Shown one piece after another: positions 43,965 to 52,899 of a stretch of DNA of 64,000 bases. Positions within the stretch are counted from its first letter, which is position 1; every line of letters starts with the position of its first letter. The stretch is taken from positions 310,001 through 374,000 of the forward strand of contig OZ244590.1 in the NCBI GenBank assembly GCA_965218205.1, in the 5' to 3' direction. The notes beneath the pieces were generated by a model. That model was not told where the DNA came from and searched no databases. It saw only the letters and a program-made list of their open reading frames with translations. Source of the stretch: CBDDCA01 sp965218205. GTDB taxonomy: Bacteria; Spirochaetota; Spirochaetia; WTKD01; G963693115. Both the position numbers and the translations under genes were made by a program.

Positions 43965-44104
43965 TTTATCTTAAAAAATATATAAGTCAAAAAAGACACT
44001 ATCAATGCAGTAATGAAAAGAGCGACAATGAGGGTAGTACCAGAGTAAGTTTCTTGAATGGCTCTTATTTCACTTAAAGCGTTTGCTATATCTTCTACTG
44101 TCAT
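43965..44104 (-). pseudogene. Coiled-coil membrane gene, 5' part
   Basis: ATG at 44104 opens MTVEDIANALSEIRAIQETY, then a membrane span (TTLIVALFITALIVSFLTYI) ending at the IS481-like right end. It starts 9 nt after the ugd stop codon, so it was the second gene of the ugd transcript. The rest lies at 42522-42749. As it stands the frame runs a further 14 codons into the IS. Confidence 0.82.
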
Positions 44105-44113
44105 AGCACAAAC

Positions 44114-45436
44114 CTACACCCCAAACTTATACAAGGGAATATTTGCTTGGGAAAACAATGAGGCAGAGCAAATGCCACGCGTATCAAATACGATGGTATT
44201 TGCAAAGTGTTCGGCTATATTGTGTGAGGCATGTTGTCTGTATTCTTCCCACTCTGTAAGAATGATAAGCACATCAACATTGGGTATCATAGATAAAGCA
44301 TCTGTGCTATAAGAGAGGTTGTTGTGAGTAAGAAAACGCTGAAAGTTAGGTATGCCTTTAGGATCATGTGCATGTATAATAAAATTTTCCTCTAGTAAAT
44401 ATTGAATGATGTTTACTGATGCTGATTCTCGTACATCATCTGTATTTGCCTTAAAGGTAAGCCCCCATACTCCTATACGATGTTGTTGTTTCTGTGTACG
44501 ATAATGTGTAGTAAGCGTGTTCATTACCCATGTTGCAATGAAATTTTTGTGTTTTCGGTTTGCTGCATTTACCTCTTGTATGAGGCTGAGATTGACATGA
44601 TAATCAAGTCCTCGTTGAAAGAGTGCTATGGTATCTTTTGGAAAACAACTGCCTCCAAACCCCGGTCCAGGAGTGAGAAATTCTTTGTTGATTCTGTTGT
44701 CAGAAGCCATTGCTTCTATGATTTTGTCTATATCAGCATGTGTTTTTAAGGCAAACTGGGCTATCTGATTTATAAATGTTATTTTTGTTGCAAGAAAAGA
44801 ATTGATGCTATACTTTATGAGTTCGGCAGTTTCAAAGCTATGGGTATGTATGAGTTTTATTGAGCTAGATTGTTCTTCTATGATAGGTTGGTACATTTTT
44901 TGGAGTAACTCTAAGCCCTTGTTATTATCACTTGCAAACACAAGGAGACTAGGATGTAGAAAATCTTCAATGCCTCTTCCTTCGCGTAAAAATTCGGGAC
45001 AAAAGCCGAGTAATTGATCTTGTTTTCCTTGTTCTGTTAAGGTCTTGCGAATGGAGCTTGTTGTTCCAATAGGAATGGTGGAACGTAAGGCGAGCAATGT
45101 GGTAGGGGGTATGACAGACACAATATCTTGTATGGCAGCAGATACTTGTGATAGATCGGCATCTCCATTAGGAAGCGAGGGAGTTCCTACTGCTACGAGT
45201 ACTATTTTGCAGTCGCTGAGTTCTGTAATGTCAGTGGTAAATGTTATTGTTTTTCTTTGTAAATTATGTGCTAGTTTCTGTTCAATGTCTTTTTCGTAGA
45301 TGGGGACTTTTCCTTGTTGTAGGGTACTAATGGTTGTTTCGTTTATGTCATATGAGATAACAGTATGCCCTATGTCTGAGAAACATACCGAGCTAATCAG
45401 TCCTACATATCCAGTACCTACAATACCTATTTTCAT
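44114..45436 (-). CDS. ugd: UDP-glucose 6-dehydrogenase family enzyme
   Basis: 440 residues from ATG 45436; the ORF extension upstream lies within the promoter. N-terminal NAD-binding GIVGTGYVGLISS, then VAVGTPSLPNGDADLS, TGPGFGGSCFPKDT-type active site (GFGGSCFPKDTIAL, catalytic Cys about residue 264) and GVWGLTFKANTDDVRESAS, the C-terminal UDP-binding half. It oxidises UDP-glucose (or a related UDP/GDP-sugar) twice to the uronate for polysaccharide. TATAAT (minus strand, 45449-45444) is 7 nt before the ATG, so a leaderless mRNA is predicted. It diverges from the Slt gene across only 21 bp. Confidence 0.9.
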   Translation of the reverse strand: MKIGIVGTGYVGLISSVCFSDIGHTVISYDINETTISTLQQGKVPIYEKDIEQKLAHNLQRKTITFTTDITELSDCKIVLVAVGTPSLPNGDADLSQVSAAIQDIVSVIPPTTLLALRSTIPIGTTSSIRKTLTEQGKQDQLLGFCPEFLREGRGIEDFLHPSLLVFASDNNKGLELLQKMYQPIIEEQSSSIKLIHTHSFETAELIKYSINSFLATKITFINQIAQFALKTHADIDKIIEAMASDNRINKEFLTPGPGFGGSCFPKDTIALFQRGLDYHVNLSLIQEVNAANRKHKNFIATWVMNTLTTHYRTQKQQHRIGVWGLTFKANTDDVRESASVNIIQYLLEENFIIHAHDPKGIPNFQRFLTHNNLSYSTDALSMIPNVDVLIILTEWEEYRQHASHNIAEHFANTIVFDTRGICSASLFSQANIPLYKFGV

Positions 45437-45443
45437 ATAATAT

Positions 45444-45451
45444 ATTATAGT
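45444..45451. promoter_or_regulatory. Overlapping divergent -10 boxes of ugd and slt
   Basis: The 8-bp ATTATAGT contains TATAAT for the minus strand (45449-45444) and TATAGT for the plus strand (45446-45451). ATGs follow after 7 and 6 nt. RNA polymerase could serve only one gene at a time. Confidence 0.6.
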
Positions 45452-45457
45452 ATATAT

Positions 45458-47686
45458 ATGTCTTTTTTCGTATTTATCAAGTATCGGACTCTGTTGTTGC
45501 ACAGTATCTTCATTACAACATTATTGATTATCTATACTTCTTGTGCTGGATATGGTGACATTGCTAAAGAGATTGAAAATAACTCAGAGGCAATTCAATC
45601 AGGGAATGTAGGAATATTACATTCTATTTCAGAAAAAAATTTGAGAATAGCAAATGATTCTCAATATGGTACATTGTATTATGCAGGCTTATTGTGGTAT
45701 TTTCAGGATGATAGACAAAAAGCGGTTATTGCATTTAAGCGTTCGGCACGGACTTCTGCTGATCCATGGAAAAAGGAATCTGCACGTCTTGTAGGGTCAC
45801 TATATAGCAGTACTTTTGAGTACGGTCCTTTGTTTGATTTTTATGAGAGTCTTAATTCCTTAGATTTTTTTGCATCAGATCCTGAGTTGTTTTATTACTA
45901 TGCCACGAGTATGTGGTCTTTGCGTGAATACGATGTGTTAGCACAGCTAGTACAGAAAGCACAAGGAGCAACATGGAAGCGTACTCCGAGAGAGAGAGTG
46001 ACTGTGTTAGAAGCACGCTTTGCTCTGCAGTTTTGGAAGCACCTTCTTGATAGTTTTGATAACAAGCAAGATTCAATTACGAGTATAGAAACATTACTGC
46101 TTGAAAGCAGGGCATATTCGTTTGTGCATTCTATTCCATTTTTCTTGGAGAGAGTACCAGAAACTATAAGCATATCTGATGAGATATACCAGCTTATTAA
46201 AGCAAAGATTTTGTTGTTGGATGATACAAATGCCGCGTTAGAAGCATATCTTGGTTTGCCAGCAACATACCTGTTACATCAAAAGACTTTGTCCGAAGTT
46301 CTTTCTCTTGCACGAAAATCAAAGCAAGGGCTACAGCAGTTGCACAGGTATTTACTGCGTGCATTAAACAATACTGATATAACAGAACAACATACAATGT
46401 ATGTGCTTGCGTATCTTGCATATGTGCGGTACTTACAGGGTGAGTATGATACAAGTGCAAAATATTACGAGAGGCTTTTTTCGTCTCTTTCCGAAGATAC
46501 TGATACCATAGTGCATAATAATGTAACTCTGTATGTTCTCTCTTTTCGTACTTTTTTATATATCACAATTAAGAGAGAACCTCATCGTTTTGTTGATAGG
46601 TACTTGCAGTTTTCTTCTTTAACATTACGCTCTGAATTATTTGCGGCAACATTGGAAGAATACTTATACGAGATGCTTCGTCAACATAAATATGCTCAGT
46701 TAGAAAGGGATCTAAAAAGATTGAGCAATGTATTTCAAGAGCCTGCCATACAGTTAGAGCTATCACATTGGCGTAGTATGTTACGCATTGCAGAGAAAGA
46801 TGTGCCTACGTTATCGGTGCCTGAGAGTGATATTTATAAGAGTATTTTTACCTATGATTTTTTTCTTACACCAGAAAATGAAAGTATTGATGCAGATGTA
46901 TTTTTTGAAACTTGGTTTGCTACTGCAGAAGAAGAACATGAAGATGCTTCGCAGACTTCTGATACACAGACTATTGATCTCTTAGTAGAAGGATATATCA
47001 AATTTGGTTTGTTTGATTATGCCCATTCTGTGATCTTGGCTAATATCAGCCTTGTATCATTTGAAAAGATACAGCAAGTCTATGCTGTTATGGAACGTAA
47101 TAATGAGTACTATAAAGCGTATGTGTTAGCAAATAAGGCTGCTTATTTTACTCCTCATGTTTTTGCTCATGTGGAGGATCTGCGCCTTATATATCCCCAA
47201 GCATATAAAGAGATTATACATTCTCTTACTGAAAATACTATTGAACGTTCATTATTGTTTGGTCTTATGCGTGAGGAAAGCAGTTATTCTCCTACTATAC
47301 GATCGTCAGCAAACGCAGTAGGGTTGACACAGCTACTGTTTGCTACTGCAGAAGATATTGCAACGCGTATTGACTATGGCTCATTTTCTTTGCTGAGTCC
47401 CCAAGATAATCTCACTTTAGGGTACGAGTATTTTATGTACTTAATACGAGTGCTAAAAAATCCTATGAAAGCTATACTTGCATACAATGGAGGAATTGGA
47501 AATGTATGGAAATGGGAAAAGGCATTTGATACCAGTAATTTGTTTTTGTTTTCTGCGAGGGTGCCATTTAGAGAAACGAGGCGTTATGTACGAAAAGTAC
47601 TAAGTTCTGCTATGATATATGGCATACTTTACTATGATGTGGATCCAAAAGATATAATAGCATATGTTAGTACAGTAAAAAAATAG
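45458..47686 (+). CDS. Lytic transglycosylase lipoprotein with long helical N-terminal part
   Basis: 742 residues. The signal peptide ends in a lipobox (YTSC near residue 28). Residues about 40-590 are helical repeats (TPR-like superhelix, comparable with the U-shaped part of Slt70). The C-terminal SLT domain starts at GLMREESSYSPTIRSSANAVGL (catalytic Glu about residue 607), with GLTQLLFATAEDIA, NLTLGYEYFMYLI and AILAYNGGIGNVWKW. It cleaves peptidoglycan with formation of 1,6-anhydroMurNAc, probably from the periplasmic side of the outer membrane. The TATAGT box is 6 nt before the ATG, so leaderless. Confidence 0.88.
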   Translation: MSFFVFIKYRTLLLHSIFITTLLIIYTSCAGYGDIAKEIENNSEAIQSGNVGILHSISEKNLRIANDSQYGTLYYAGLLWYFQDDRQKAVIAFKRSARTSADPWKKESARLVGSLYSSTFEYGPLFDFYESLNSLDFFASDPELFYYYATSMWSLREYDVLAQLVQKAQGATWKRTPRERVTVLEARFALQFWKHLLDSFDNKQDSITSIETLLLESRAYSFVHSIPFFLERVPETISISDEIYQLIKAKILLLDDTNAALEAYLGLPATYLLHQKTLSEVLSLARKSKQGLQQLHRYLLRALNNTDITEQHTMYVLAYLAYVRYLQGEYDTSAKYYERLFSSLSEDTDTIVHNNVTLYVLSFRTFLYITIKREPHRFVDRYLQFSSLTLRSELFAATLEEYLYEMLRQHKYAQLERDLKRLSNVFQEPAIQLELSHWRSMLRIAEKDVPTLSVPESDIYKSIFTYDFFLTPENESIDADVFFETWFATAEEEHEDASQTSDTQTIDLLVEGYIKFGLFDYAHSVILANISLVSFEKIQQVYAVMERNNEYYKAYVLANKAAYFTPHVFAHVEDLRLIYPQAYKEIIHSLTENTIERSLLFGLMREESSYSPTIRSSANAVGLTQLLFATAEDIATRIDYGSFSLLSPQDNLTLGYEYFMYLIRVLKNPMKAILAYNGGIGNVWKWEKAFDTSNLFLFSARVPFRETRRYVRKVLSSAMIYGILYYDVDPKDIIAYVSTVKK

Positions 47687-47698
47687 TAGGAGGAGAAT

Positions 47699-48601
47699 AT
47701 GCTAGCACCACTTATGGGATTTTTACAAGGGATAACAGAATTTCTTCCTGTTTCAAGTTCTGGACATTTACGTGTATTTGCACTCCTCTTTTCTGATGAG
47801 CCTGTGCCCTTTGTGTTTGATATTATACTGCATATTGCTACATTATTTGCAGTATTGTTTTTTACTCGTACTATTGTATGGTCTTTGATACAGTCTCTTT
47901 TTCATTTGTTTAGTGGAAAAGCAGATAGTAATTGTAAAAAGGATATGCAAATTATTGGTATGATGGTCATAAGTACCTTTTTTACTGCTCCTGTTGCATT
48001 GTATATAAAGTTTGCGATCTTTGATAGTACATGGTTTATAGAACATGAACGCCTTATGATAGGAGGGAGTTTTTTGTTGACTGCTATCATACTGATCTTA
48101 CCAAACATATATTTTTATTTTGTAAATAGATATAAACGAAACGATAGTGTACAGTCCGTGAGAAATAGTACTGCTTCATCGTATCTTAGCAGTAATTATC
48201 CTCAAGAGGACAATACCTCATACAGCATAGGAAGTATTACGATGCAGATAGCTATCATAGTAGGTATCGTACAAGGGTTTGCTGCATTACCTGGTATTTC
48301 GCGTTCAGGTATTACTATATCTGTAGCCTTACTGTTAGGAGCAAAGAAACATGATGCAATGTATTTTTCGTTTCTTATATTGATACCAACGATTCTTGCT
48401 TCTTTTCTGTTTAGTCTTGATGAATTACAAGAGGTAGGCACAGTATTTTCTCTGTGGCACATAGTTATTGGAATGATAACGGCATTTGTATCTGGACTGC
48501 TTATGTTATATACGTTACGGTACATAGTAAAGAAAGGAATACTTTGGATATTTTCTTTATATCTTATCCCTCTTTCTCTTTTTCTATTGTTCTATATGTA
48601 A
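47699..48601 (+). CDS. uppP: Undecaprenyl-diphosphatase
   Basis: 300 residues, about seven to eight membrane spans. The BacA/UppP signatures EFLPVSSSGHL near residues 14-24 and LPGISRSGITIS near 198-209 are intact, with the paired Glu/Ser/Arg active-site residues. It recycles undecaprenyl diphosphate to undecaprenyl phosphate for peptidoglycan and glycan synthesis. TAGGAGGAG lies 3-5 nt before the ATG; the gene follows the transglycosylase by 12 nt. A 40-residue polar insertion around 145-180 is longer than in E. coli UppP. It fits with the sugar transferase next door, whose lipid carrier it regenerates. Confidence 0.93.
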   Translation: MLAPLMGFLQGITEFLPVSSSGHLRVFALLFSDEPVPFVFDIILHIATLFAVLFFTRTIVWSLIQSLFHLFSGKADSNCKKDMQIIGMMVISTFFTAPVALYIKFAIFDSTWFIEHERLMIGGSFLLTAIILILPNIYFYFVNRYKRNDSVQSVRNSTASSYLSSNYPQEDNTSYSIGSITMQIAIIVGIVQGFAALPGISRSGITISVALLLGAKKHDAMYFSFLILIPTILASFLFSLDELQEVGTVFSLWHIVIGMITAFVSGLLMLYTLRYIVKKGILWIFSLYLIPLSLFLLFYM

Positions 48602-48635
48602 AAGTATATTCATGTGTAAAAAAACTATTGTTGTA

Positions 48636-50051
48636 TTATTTTCCAAATGTAGTAACAAGAGTACGTAGTGTTTTTATTGCTATGCTGGTATCGGTGACAA
48701 TATTCATATGTTTTATGTAGAACAAGTCATAGCAGAGTTTTCTTTCAAAGTCATTCACCGAATGCTTAAAGTGAGCATTCACTTGTGCCCACCCTAACAG
48801 TCCTGGTTTAGTGAGATAGCGTAATTGATAATGCGGGAGCTTTTTTGCAAGTAACTCTGCAATTTCCACTGATTCTGGTTGAGGCCCAATAAAACTCATA
48901 TCACCTTTTAATATATTAAAAAGTTGAGGTAATTCGTCTAGTCGAGTGGCTCTTAAAAATTTTCCTAATTTTGTAGTATGTTTATTGTCTTCTTCTAATA
49001 TTTCATGTATGTATGCTTCGAAAGCAGAGGTACTTTTTATATCGATATGTGTATGATGTGCTTTTTTTTGCTTATTGGTTTTTGTGATTCTAAATTTATA
49101 TCGATGAAATAATTTCAGATGCTGCCCTATTTGTGTATGAGAATCAAGTATGACACCTTTGCCTCCAAACAGTTTTATTGTTATAGCTACTGCTATCATA
49201 GGGAGGGCAAAAAGAGGAATAAGGAGGCATGTTCCAATGATGTCCAGTACTCTCTTCAAAAAAGAATACGCTCCTTGCGAAATGCTATTTAAGTTATTCA
49301 TAATCCAGTAGTGGTTTGCTCCTCTAATAGGAATGGAATGAAACAGTTGTTCAAAGAAATTTGTTGCATTTACTATATTGATAGAATGATGAAGCGCTTC
49401 ATATAATATATTTGATAAGTGTACAAACCAGTGACCAGTTACTATAATGCTCTTTAGTTCTGGATATTTTTTTATTTCTTTTTCAAAAATGGCTATATCG
49501 GTAAAGACTTTTTCTTTGTTGATTACTTGACATACCGAATCATAAAACTCTTGTGTAGTGATAACTGAGATAATATTGTATTTCATGTAATGATTACTTT
49601 GTAATTTTTCTACTAATGTTAAAGAAACAATGTCTGATACTGTTACTATTATTGTATGGCCTTTGAAAAATCTGACATAAATGTATTCAAATAATTGGCG
49701 AAAAAGATAATGAAAAAAGGTGAACAATACAGCAATCAATGCAAGGTTTGTTTTTGGAGTGATAATAAAGGAAAGACTAAAAAGATAAAAAAGAAGAGAG
49801 CTTAGCAAAACACATACAATGAGTGCAAAATATAAGCGCGTAATTTGTTGTGGCAAACCAATGGTATATAATTCAAAGAGATAAAAAATGAGTACCCAAA
49901 AGCTAAACAAAGGAAAGAAAATAGTGTAATGCAAATCAATATAATAAGAAGCGTTTGGAAGTCGTATTTGTAATACAATGTACATTGAAAGAGAAAGAAG
50001 AAAGTAGTCAATAAGAGCAAGGCATAGTTTAAGGATCTTTCTGTTATTCAT
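48636..50051 (-). CDS. Undecaprenyl-phosphate sugar-1-phosphate transferase
   Basis: 471 residues from ATG 50051. Four or five membrane spans at the N-terminus, a cytosolic middle, a final span, then the bacterial sugar-transferase domain: RVLDIIGTCLLIPLFALPMI, KFLRATRLDELPQLFNILKG, DMSFIGPQP and PGLLGWAQVN. It transfers a sugar 1-phosphate (glucose, galactose or a GlcNAc-like sugar) from an NDP-sugar to undecaprenyl phosphate, the first step of exopolysaccharide or O-antigen repeats. An in-frame TTG at 50072 lies inside the promoter box (TATAAT, 50069-50064, 12 nt before the ATG) and is not a credible start. Convergent with uppP. Confidence 0.9.
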   Translation of the reverse strand: MNNRKILKLCLALIDYFLLSLSMYIVLQIRLPNASYYIDLHYTIFFPLFSFWVLIFYLFELYTIGLPQQITRLYFALIVCVLLSSLLFYLFSLSFIITPKTNLALIAVLFTFFHYLFRQLFEYIYVRFFKGHTIIVTVSDIVSLTLVEKLQSNHYMKYNIISVITTQEFYDSVCQVINKEKVFTDIAIFEKEIKKYPELKSIIVTGHWFVHLSNILYEALHHSINIVNATNFFEQLFHSIPIRGANHYWIMNNLNSISQGAYSFLKRVLDIIGTCLLIPLFALPMIAVAITIKLFGGKGVILDSHTQIGQHLKLFHRYKFRITKTNKQKKAHHTHIDIKSTSAFEAYIHEILEEDNKHTTKLGKFLRATRLDELPQLFNILKGDMSFIGPQPESVEIAELLAKKLPHYQLRYLTKPGLLGWAQVNAHFKHSVNDFERKLCYDLFYIKHMNIVTDTSIAIKTLRTLVTTFGK

Positions 50052-50106
50052 ATAATAATTTATATTATACAATATTTATTTATTGTTTCTGTATATACTT
50101 ATTAAT

Positions 50107-50964
50107 ATGAGAGTATTGAGTATCATTTTTATTTTTGTTATAGTACATGGATACATATATAGCCAAGTATATGAGTTTGAACGAGTGTTGCCACAGCTTT
50201 CTGTGCAGGAGAGAGCTACTCTATTAGATGGTACTCCAGTAAGCCGAGCATCTAAATCATTATCAAATAAAGAATTACAATTTCTGCCTCATGTAAAACA
50301 TGCAGATACAATACGGAGCTATGTAAAAAAGACAAATCCTACTATTTTGTATGAAATACTTTTCTTTATTCCTAATGATACGCTACAAAAGAAGATTGAT
50401 GCTATGCAATCAAAACAAGAGAATGCTCCTTCTGATACTATATCGCTTTCTTCACAGCAAGATAGTATCATCATGCATTATTATAATCTATTACGGAATA
50501 TTACGCTTTTTTCAGAAATACGATATACAAACCTTAAAGATAAAAATGTGCATCCTCTTTTTAATACTTCTCATAGAATTATAAGTAAAGAAGAGAGGAT
50601 TATTATTTCTCCTCTTCCTCTTATTCGTTCATTTCCATATACAGCAACAGAAGAATCTACATTTATTTTACAGGATATGCCGCCTTTTGGAGATGTAGTT
50701 TCTCAATATGAGTATGTATATAATGCTAATGATCTTTCCTTTATAGGAGAAAATCTTACCTATATAAGTTATCGTGGTTTTGCTGCAGTCATACCACGTG
50801 ATATGTTTATAACAAGTCAAATTGCAAGGACAAGTGAAGGGGTGCTTATCTATGGGCTAGGGGCAGTGAGAATAAGTGGCTTTGGGATTTTCTTTGGAGG
50901 CATTATCAATAATAGTTTTACAAGTAGAATGGTAGGGTTTTTTGATTGGATAAATAGCCAGTAA
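50107..50964 (+). CDS. Secreted protein, unknown
   Basis: 285 residues from ATG 50107: MRVLSII opens a clean signal peptide, likely cut after YSQ near residue 20. TATACT (50094-50099) lies 7 nt before this ATG, whereas the frame's earlier start at 50083 is upstream of the promoter box. There are no cysteines for a lipobox and no motif I recognise. The middle (YEYVYNANDLSFIGENLTYI) and end (AVRISGFGIFFGGIINNSF) suggest a beta-rich domain and a short hydrophobic C-terminal segment. Possibly outer-membrane-associated. Function unknown. Confidence 0.62.
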   Translation: MRVLSIIFIFVIVHGYIYSQVYEFERVLPQLSVQERATLLDGTPVSRASKSLSNKELQFLPHVKHADTIRSYVKKTNPTILYEILFFIPNDTLQKKIDAMQSKQENAPSDTISLSSQQDSIIMHYYNLLRNITLFSEIRYTNLKDKNVHPLFNTSHRIISKEERIIISPLPLIRSFPYTATEESTFILQDMPPFGDVVSQYEYVYNANDLSFIGENLTYISYRGFAAVIPRDMFITSQIARTSEGVLIYGLGAVRISGFGIFFGGIINNSFTSRMVGFFDWINSQ

Positions 50965-50981
50965 TGATTAAGTGTGCATAG

Positions 50982-51812
50982 TTATGTATGTATAGTATTG
51001 ACAAGATAGTGTAAGGCAAAGAAATACGAAAGTATACTATTGTGTTTTGTTCTATGAACAGTCAGTACATTATTGTGTGTATGTATAGGTACTGTACGTA
51101 AAGGAATTTCGTTGCTATAATCAATAGCATGTATATCTTGTAGTGATATGTTTGATATGTATTGTTTGCTTGCAGATGTATGATACAGTATGTTGCTTAC
51201 ATTATGGCGGGGTTGCCATATAAGGCTATTGGGGTATAACTGTATCTGTGCATGCTTTTCTGTGCTGCTCTGCTTTGAGTGTGTTGTGGATATTTGAACG
51301 GATACATCGTTCATCATGATGATGCATTCATTGGTGGGTATTCTATTATCAATGAATGTGAGTAAGCAGGCATATTGCCACACATACCATGTCTGTAGTG
51401 CTTCATATACTACGCTGGTATCTGTTTCTTGAGGAGGATGATGCACAGAGGAAAATATATCCCATATGCTAGCACAGCTTTGACAGTAACAGAACTGTTT
51501 TTTTGTATCAATGGTGTCAAAAGAAAAACATGCAGGGCAGAAAAAAAAGTATAATTTCATATATTTTTGTATGTTTTTAAGTATAGGCTTTTGAGTAAGA
51601 TCAGGGAGTGCGAGAGGAGGAGTAAGCGAATGAAATGATCTGTTGCTTTTTTTTTCACTATTTTTTTCATTATGGGAATGGTGCTTTGATACTTTCATGA
51701 GTAATTGTAACACTGGTTCTGATGATGGTAAAGGGCGGTATTGTGGAGAAGAATAATGCTGAATAGGTACGGTGTCTGTAGGCAGTGTTTGAAGTTTATC
51801 TTTTTGACGCAT
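50982..51812 (-). CDS. Zinc-ribbon-containing hypothetical protein
   Basis: 276 residues from ATG 51812; the open frame extends to 51902 but the first 30 residues would lie fully inside lgt. The start overlaps the lgt stop by 17 nt, so the genes are coupled. A basic, Ser/His-rich N-terminus of about 70 residues precedes a four-cysteine zinc ribbon near residues 90-118 (FFCPACFSF, then FCYCQSCASI). The C-terminal 140 residues are beta-rich, without a membrane span, and not recognised. Likely cytoplasmic. Its role in lipoprotein processing or nucleic-acid binding can only be guessed. Confidence 0.55.
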   Translation of the reverse strand: MRQKDKLQTLPTDTVPIQHYSSPQYRPLPSSEPVLQLLMKVSKHHSHNEKNSEKKSNRSFHSLTPPLALPDLTQKPILKNIQKYMKLYFFFCPACFSFDTIDTKKQFCYCQSCASIWDIFSSVHHPPQETDTSVVYEALQTWYVWQYACLLTFIDNRIPTNECIIMMNDVSVQISTTHSKQSSTEKHAQIQLYPNSLIWQPRHNVSNILYHTSASKQYISNISLQDIHAIDYSNEIPLRTVPIHTHNNVLTVHRTKHNSILSYFFALHYLVNTIHT

Positions 51813-52818
51813 GTTTACGATGTTTTTTAGGGGACTTAGGAGGCAGTGGTCGCGGTGGTATTGTATGTTGTTTTGCATGCTTTTCAAACATATAGAATGC
51901 AATAAGTCCTAGTAATGCAATGATGATAGCTATGAGAGAAAGAATTTGTCCCGTACTAAACTCATTGAAATTGAGTAAAATCCAACGTGGCTGTGAAGTT
52001 TCAGAAAAACTTACGACAAAATCAAGTCCTTCGTCTGGTTGTCGAAAGTATTCAACAAAGAATCGAGCAATAGAATAGAGTATAACATAGAGACAGACAA
52101 ATAGACCAGGAAAATAGTATTTTGTGTTAACAATGATTCTATACAGAGTATAGAGAATAGCAAAACAGACTATTCCTTCTAAAAAAGCTTCGTATAGTTG
52201 CGATGGATGTCGTGGGAGGTTTACAAGCCCTTGTGCATTGGGTTCTATGTTTAAGGAGTTTGCAATTTGTTTTACTTTTTCGTCTCCATAAGGGAGAGGG
52301 TCAGCGTACGGGAATATCATTCCCCATGCACTTGTTGTTACTCTTCCATATAATTCTCCGTTTGCAAAATTTCCTAAGCGACCTAAGGTATATCCTAGTG
52401 GAACACAAACAGTAATAAGATCTGCTGTTTTTCTAAAATGTAAATGGTTTAATTTTGTATATATGCATCCTCCAATGATAGTTCCTATCAATGCACCATG
52501 ATAGCTTAATCCTTGTATGCCTACAAACCTTCCATTTTCAAAAGGCCAAAACATTTCCCAAGGGCTAAGTAATATTGATAGATCTCTACTATATACTAAT
52601 TTTGAAAATAGTCGAGCTCCAATAAACATAGAGAGTATCATCCACATAAATAGATTCGGTAAATGTTCGTGGAGATTTTTATCTGATCTTTTACTGATAT
52701 TTGCAACAAGCATATATGTAATAAGAGATCCAAAAATATACGCTAAGCTATACCATCGGATAGGTATTCCGGGAATAACTTCAGGGCTGAGCCATTGTGG
52801 ATAATTAATATATAACAT
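51796..52818 (-). CDS. lgt: Prolipoprotein diacylglyceryl transferase
   Basis: 340 residues from ATG 52818 (MLYINYPQWLSPEV). Seven predicted spans. LSYHGALIGTIIGG holds the essential His-Gly, and GRLGNFANGELYGR is the Lgt signature with its Arg, Asn and Glu. PRHPSQLYEAFLEG follows. A basic His/Lys-rich cytosolic tail ends the protein. It attaches diacylglycerol to the lipobox Cys, so it serves the many lipoproteins of this window. TATAAT (minus strand, 52830-52825) lies 6 nt before the ATG, and no Shine-Dalgarno exists; the in-frame ATG at 52854 lies upstream of that box. Confidence 0.93.
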   Translation of the reverse strand: MLYINYPQWLSPEVIPGIPIRWYSLAYIFGSLITYMLVANISKRSDKNLHEHLPNLFMWMILSMFIGARLFSKLVYSRDLSILLSPWEMFWPFENGRFVGIQGLSYHGALIGTIIGGCIYTKLNHLHFRKTADLITVCVPLGYTLGRLGNFANGELYGRVTTSAWGMIFPYADPLPYGDEKVKQIANSLNIEPNAQGLVNLPRHPSQLYEAFLEGIVCFAILYTLYRIIVNTKYYFPGLFVCLYVILYSIARFFVEYFRQPDEGLDFVVSFSETSQPRWILLNFNEFSTGQILSLIAIIIALLGLIAFYMFEKHAKQHTIPPRPLPPKSPKKHRKHASKR

Positions 52819-52899
52819 GATATAATTATACAATAATGTGTAATAACTATGCATATTCTATATACAGTTTTTTATGCAAAGATGTCTTTAGGAGAAGGA

